From Candolleomyces eurysporus (taxonomy: Eukaryota > Basidiomycota > Agaricomycetes > Agaricales > Psathyrellaceae): a DNA stretch of 11,128 nucleotides. Positions 8,227-11,128 of this stretch are shown here, piece by piece (within the stretch, counting starts at the first letter, position 1; each line of letters opens with the position of its first letter). The position numbers were made by a program, and so were the translations under genes. The stretch spans positions 1 to 11,128 of the forward strand of contig JANBPK010000145.1 in assembly GCA_027579435.1 (NCBI GenBank). Direction: 5' to 3'. The notes below the pieces were generated by a model, which saw only the letters and a list, made by a program, of their open reading frames with translations, searched no databases and was not told the origin of the DNA.

Positions 8227-8523
8227 TTAATACCGTGAGCGTTCATCTCTATCATTCTCTGCTGCCTCTACAATACCGACTATCAACTGACAGGCTCTGC
8301 TCTTGTTCCTATCATCCCCAGTACACACTGAAGCCGCCTTTCTTCCCAAAGCGTCGCGAAACAGGTCTTCACCCGAGACGACAAGGACGCATTCGACTTG
8401 ATTGAGCCAGGAGAGATGCACCACTTCCAAGCTCGAGAAACCCGACGTGTCCAATCGATAGGAGTCTGGGATATGTATTTGCACTCCCTGAACTTTCCAA
8501 GCTGGAAGGATCTCTCCGGCCAT
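8227..8523 (-). CDS. 98-codon open frame, unknown, overlapped by a plus-strand open frame
   Basis: An intact minus-strand frame from ATG 8523 (context AAGATGG, favourable) to TAA at 8227. The product starts MAGEILPAWKVQGVQIHIP and has the central stretch LSWLNQVECVLVVSGEDLF; it is soluble, mixed in charge, with no signal peptide. I recognise no domain. The opposite strand is also open over much of it (8332-8643), so at most one of the two is likely real. No introns are needed, which is unusual for this window. Confidence 0.25.
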   Translation of the reverse strand: MAGEILPAWKVQGVQIHIPDSYRLDTSGFSSLEVVHLSWLNQVECVLVVSGEDLFRDALGRKAASVCTGDDRNKSRACQLIVGIVEAAENDRDERSRY

Positions 8524-8643
8524 CTTCCACCGTTTGAATCACGGGTTGTTTTCTTGCCTTTTCTTAATATTTGTGGATGCATCTTTGAGTATAGAAGTCG
8601 CACAAGTACATGCATTGTACGGATCACGTGCTGTGTATCTTAG
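8332..8643 (+). other. Plus-strand open stretch, candidate exon
   Basis: Open from just after TGA 8329-8331 to TAG 8641-8643 without a good ATG near its start. The front part looks coding (KQVFTRDDKDAFDLIEPGE, RVQSIGVWDMYLHSLNF); the part after about 8540 becomes Cys/Ile-rich and unconvincing. A possible intron (GTGAGC at 8230 to GACAG at 8293) lies upstream and might feed it. It conflicts with the minus-strand frame at 8227-8523. Confidence 0.2.
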
Positions 8644-9001
8644 GTATACCCTAGTCACGGTGCAGAATGGGACTACGTTGAGGCTTTCACGGACCTTCCT
8701 ACCGAACCCCGTTTTGATTACAGCGGTACAATGGTTTGCAGATTGACGGAAAATCCGAGTTTTCGAAACCTAGTGGCAAAAAGGATTCCGGCTTGGCTGT
8801 CCCACCGGTGCACTGCGGCGCTGTACTTGTTCTTCTTTGTAGCTGAGGCGGGGGTAACTTGGAGGTACGATGCAGCATCTTCAGCGCTTTCAATCGGGGC
8901 AGTGTGAATAGCAGCAACAGGGTCCACTGCACCTNGTTATGTAATAACCCCAGTAGTACCTTTTTTTTTCTCTTAGTAACTCTAGGACTGCAAACAATGA
9001 C
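8644..9001. other. Non-coding or relic stretch with one minus-strand open frame
   Basis: The only notable item is a minus-strand open frame from at least 8936 (it runs through the N at 8935) to TAA at 8718. It reads HTAPIESAEDAASYLQVTP and SAAVHRWDSQAGILFATRF, but has no ATG and no recognised family, so it is at best a last-exon remnant. A T9 run lies near 8961-8969. Nothing else identifiable. Confidence 0.2.
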
Positions 9002-9033
9002 CGCAGTTCGGTACTTTGTAATACCGAACTGCG
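9002..9033. repeat. Perfect 12-bp inverted repeat, 8-nt loop
   Basis: Arms 9002-9013 (CGCAGTTCGGTA) and 9022-9033 are exact reverse complements around the loop CTTTGTAA. It lies among scattered GGACT words (8985, 9049, 9066, 9073, 9089, 9122). It could be a hairpin, a dyad for a DNA-binding protein, or part of a small non-autonomous transposon; no flanking terminal repeats or target duplication could be seen. Confidence 0.8.
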
Positions 9034-9136
9034 TATTTAGTGAGTTAGGACTACAGATTGACTACGGACTATGGACTATTACTTAGCTGGACTGCGTAAC
9101 TACCAATGTATGCCTCAGCATGGACTGCGGCACAGT

Positions 9137-9188
9137 AGCTTGTAAAGTATATAGACAGTACAAGCTGAGCGGTAACTCCTCAGCTTGT
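9137..9188. repeat. Overlapping inverted repeats with two alternative pairings
   Basis: ACAAGCTGAG at 9160-9169 pairs perfectly with 9179-9188 around a 9-nt loop. The left part of the same arm (TACAAGCT, 9159-9166) also pairs with AGCTTGTA at 9137-9144 around a 14-nt loop. The middle arm can therefore pair with either neighbour but not both. No coding gene overlaps convincingly. Function unknown; chance or decayed repeat DNA is possible. Confidence 0.7.
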
Positions 9189-9829
9189 TCTCAAGAATCT
9201 ACTCTCTTGTTCCGAGGCATTTTGACTCGGGTACATTGTACCTGGGTCAGAGGCGCCAAGCCGGTGCACTGCCGGTCGCATCACTTCGGCCGGGTTTTCC
9301 CGCTTTTCCTGTTTCTTTGCATCGGCCCGAGTTTCCGTTCTGCAGACGGTCGCTGTTGCACACCCACTTCACCGGTTCACCTGTTCCTCTGTATTCAGAG
9401 CGTGCCCTCGGCCTTTAATACAGCGTTCAACATGAGCATCAGTAGTACTGTATGTAAATATCAATGCCAAAAAAAAAGGAATGTGGAACTGTAGGTCGGT
9501 CAAGTTTTAAGTCACCCTCTACTCGAGTTTCACAGTGCGGCGGTCGCCATGCAGCGATGCCTGCCAAAGTAACCCCCCGGCATACCTTTCATTGCAGGAG
9601 TGTACGTGCACGTACCATCAACTGAGCGCATTTTTGAAGCCCTGACGTTTGCCGTTTCTGCTGTTTTCTCTCTCTTTCAGGAGCGTAGCCTCCACGTTCG
9701 TTCGAGGACATTGTCGACAGAGGCAGGTGCCCAGGTGTGTGTGTCAAATTTTCTATCGGTCTCCCGTTTACAGAGACGTATTACTATCAGGCGGCGTCTG
9801 TCACAGTCACTCAAGCCTTGTCCACTGTC
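9189..9829 (+). other. Stretch without a firm gene
   Basis: Plus-strand open frames here are Ser/Cys/Phe-rich and look like chance. Before the gene at 9830, intron-like borders occur: a CT-rich acceptor ending TTTCAG at 9680, a GTGCCC donor at 9726 and TTTACAG at 9773. The frame of the 9830 gene stays open back to at least 9774, so its true 5' exons may lie here. I could not fix them. Confidence 0.25.
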
Positions 9830-10240
9830 ATGCCCGTGCTACTCGCTTCCACCAATACCGCCCAGATGAACGCCATTTCCTCAAGCACCGTTTACTGCTA
9901 CCACCCGATTTTGTGCTACAGTGCGGTTGGACTTCAATCAAACCTCGCATGGTACGTATTGCCGGTTCAGGACGATGCTCCTTTCAAGATCAGGAACGAC
10001 AACCAGGGATGGGACGCTCGGTGTGGAGCGACATGCCCTTCACAATACAGAAAGACACGAAGCGATGTGGGAGTTGCGTCGTTTAGGTGGAATCCTGTTG
10101 TGACCGTCCCCGATTCTCGGCATTTGGCGACTGATTACTTGGTCGCAGAGACTCTCTGCAAGTGGCGCTTGTCAAAAGCATGCCGGAACAAAAATTGTGC
10201 TCATTACAATCCGGATCCACGTCGTAGTAGGATGTGTTAA
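9830..10240 (+). CDS. Cys-patterned small protein, family not recognised (5' end uncertain)
   Basis: From ATG 9830 to TAA 10238-10240 the frame encodes 136 residues; upstream in-frame codons to 9774 (TYYYQAASVTVTQALSTV) also look coding, so an earlier exon is likely. The second half is the most convincing: DDAPFKIRNDNQGWDARCG, then CGATCPSQYRKTR, a Trp-bearing FRWNP, and a closing CRNKNCAHYNPDP. The C-x3-C plus C-x4-C arrangement suggests a small folded or metal-binding domain, but no listed zinc-finger class matches. No signal peptide or membrane segment is seen. It converges with the minus-strand exon at 10280-10456. Confidence 0.45.
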   Translation: MPVLLASTNTAQMNAISSSTVYCYHPILCYSAVGLQSNLAWYVLPVQDDAPFKIRNDNQGWDARCGATCPSQYRKTRSDVGVASFRWNPVVTVPDSRHLATDYLVAETLCKWRLSKACRNKNCAHYNPDPRRSRMC

Positions 10241-10279
10241 TTAAATATTCATGATATAAGATGAGGAATTTTAATTTAT
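10241..10279. terminator. AT-rich convergent 3' junction
   Basis: Thirty-nine AT-rich bases separate the plus-strand stop at 10240 from the minus-strand stop at 10280. AAATATTCATGATATAAG and TTTTAATTTATT provide AATAAA-like signals: on the minus strand AATAAATTAAAA starts right after the stop. Probable shared polyadenylation region of tail-to-tail genes, with overlapping 3' UTRs. Confidence 0.35.
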
Positions 10280-10456
10280 TTACAACGCGCTCACCGGTTC
10301 AAGGGAGCTAATGAGAGGCAAAATGCCTCGGACAACCTGCCGCGCGCAGCGACGGCCCACTTCCAATGTGGTCTGTGTACCAGCAAAAACGGACACCTTG
10401 GTACCATTGCCCACTGGGACACGGTCTACTTTTTCAATTTTGATGATCACTTTCCA
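10280..10456 (-). CDS. Terminal exon of an unrecognised minus-strand gene
   Basis: The minus-strand frame from 10456 to TAA 10282-10280 gives 58 residues with good coding character: VIIKIEKVDRVPVGNGTK, VSVFAGTQTTLEVGRR, CARQVVRGILPLISSL. There is no ATG; a CATCAG acceptor ends at 10457, and the frame hits TGA shortly upstream (about 10474), so this is the last exon of a spliced gene. The upstream exons are not resolved; a candidate lies at 10676-10765. No domain recognised. Confidence 0.4.
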   Translation of the reverse strand, partial: WKVIIKIEKVDRVPVGNGTKVSVFAGTQTTLEVGRRCARQVVRGILPLISSLEPVSAL

Positions 10457-10675
10457 CTGATGGGGTCCTCAGATGTCATGCTTGTGTCACTCCTGCAGTT
10501 GTTCATCCCTCGTTGGCACGGTTGAGGCACTGGAAGGCTTGGGAGCGGTGCATCTCACATGACAAGAGAACCAGCCCTAATTCTTGGCCAGCTCAGAGCT
10601 CACCAGGTGTCTCATCTCTATTCTGATTCTGCTATCATCATGTCTCCCTCGTGCTATGCAGCAATCTATCTTTGC
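10457..10675 (-). other. Presumed intronic or unassigned stretch
   Basis: Between the two coding-like minus-strand pieces. A short frame reading MHRSQAFQCLNRANEG (starting at 10552) stops after 16 codons. No confident exon boundary beyond the CATCAG acceptor at 10457. Confidence 0.2.
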
Positions 10676-10765
10676 CTAAACATTCATATGTGTGCCAGGA
10701 TTTCTTATCACAACATGCCAGCTCTTGCCTTCATCAGTTGTCCCCTGAGCATCTACAAAAGCCAT
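10676..10765 (-). other. Candidate upstream exon of the minus-strand gene
   Basis: ATG 10765 to TAG 10676-10678 encodes 29 residues containing FVDAQGTTDEGKSWHVVIRN, which looks coding. A GTTTAG donor-like sequence overlaps the stop. It could be the first exon of the gene ending at 10280; the joining frame could not be proved. Confidence 0.25.
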
Positions 10766-11128
10766 GCTCTGACCGACACGTCATTGGCACTGTGTCCTTT
10801 GTATTCACCTCGCATTTTGGGGGCAATGTTGATACGACCGTGTTCGCNTTTTTCGCAAATAAATACCCATTTTATTGAATATCGTTCACAATTCAATTAA
10901 CAGTCATGTCTATTTAATCTCTACACTACGAAACCCTTCCAGTATTGAGATAACTCGTGCGGTGCAAAGGATAACTAAAGAGTACACTACTCTTGGGTTC
11001 ACAAGAGTTGGAGTCTACTCGAGGACTGCCAACTTAGAGGCGCGCCCACCATATACCCGAGATTAGGGTTTAGTAAGCTAGCCGGTTGGCGCCGCTTCAG
11101 ATCAAATGGCCTACCCTGCAGCTGAAAG
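10766..11128. other. Window edge without a recognisable gene
   Basis: AT-rich at 10850-10930, with AATAAA at 10857-10862 and a single N at 10848. A small hairpin (ACTCTTG / CAAGAGT, 10989-11008) is present. No exon chain, RNA gene or mobile element could be supported. Confidence 0.3.

Noticed and set aside
9120..9494. 124-codon plus-strand frame starting at an ATG, Cys- and Phe-rich
   Set aside because: Covers the hairpin repeats, has irregular composition and no family resemblance.
10989..11008. 7-bp hairpin
   Set aside because: Short and isolated; expected by chance in 11 kb.
11060..11075. TTAGGGTTTAG as a possible telomere
   Set aside because: A single unit, not a tandem array.
1..11128. 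tRNA, rRNA, CRISPR or insertion-sequence features
   Set aside because: By eye no tRNA B-box in a foldable setting, no rRNA core sequence, no regular spaced repeats and no transposase motif were found.

Overview
The window looks like nuclear DNA of a filamentous basidiomycete, most likely an agaricomycete. Three things point there. Introns are short: the best-supported ones are about 46-90 nt, many near 50-55 nt, with GTATGC/GTGAGY/GTACGT donors and a final CAG or TAG. Core-promoter regions are pyrimidine-rich. The leftmost gene is a NACHT NTPase with the wording typical of the large mushroom NLR families. Because genes are cut into small exons, single open frames are a poor guide, and I rebuilt genes by hand from splice signals and frame continuity. 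Five isolated N bases (372, 382, 4219, 8935, 10848) mark low-quality positions; one sits at a frame break.

Layout. 1-2245 (minus): the 5' part of a six-exon-plus NLR-like gene, running off the left edge. It has a long Pro/Ser/Thr-rich leader, a helical bundle resembling the MLKL-type/HeLo-like death-inducing domain, then a NACHT NTPase with Walker A, Walker B and sensor motifs. 2608-3327 (minus): a four-exon gene for a small charged soluble protein I do not recognise. 3328-3659: a divergent promoter with a TGACGTCA palindrome and a TATA-like box. 3660-5284 (plus): a gene of unknown family whose product carries two tandem copies of one module with a membrane segment; further decayed pieces of the module appear to lie in exon 3 and downstream to about 5913. 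5285-6842: no confident gene, but a 52-bp direct repeat whose copies differ only by transitions and several coding-like fragments. 6843-7508 (plus): a possible four-exon small gene. 7509-9829: fragments, overlapping open frames on both strands and two strong inverted repeats, with no safe gene. 9830-10240 (plus) and 10280-10456 (minus): a convergent pair of coding-like stretches separated by 39 AT-rich bases. 10457-11128 holds one possible upstream minus-strand exon and otherwise nothing I can name.

The genes do not form a recognisable pathway. The most informative parts are the NLR, a likely non-self-recognition or programmed-cell-death receptor, and the modular membrane-protein locus two genes away. 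The latter shows recent-looking internal duplication and decay, which suggests a fast-evolving accessory region. Any functional link between them is only a guess from proximity.
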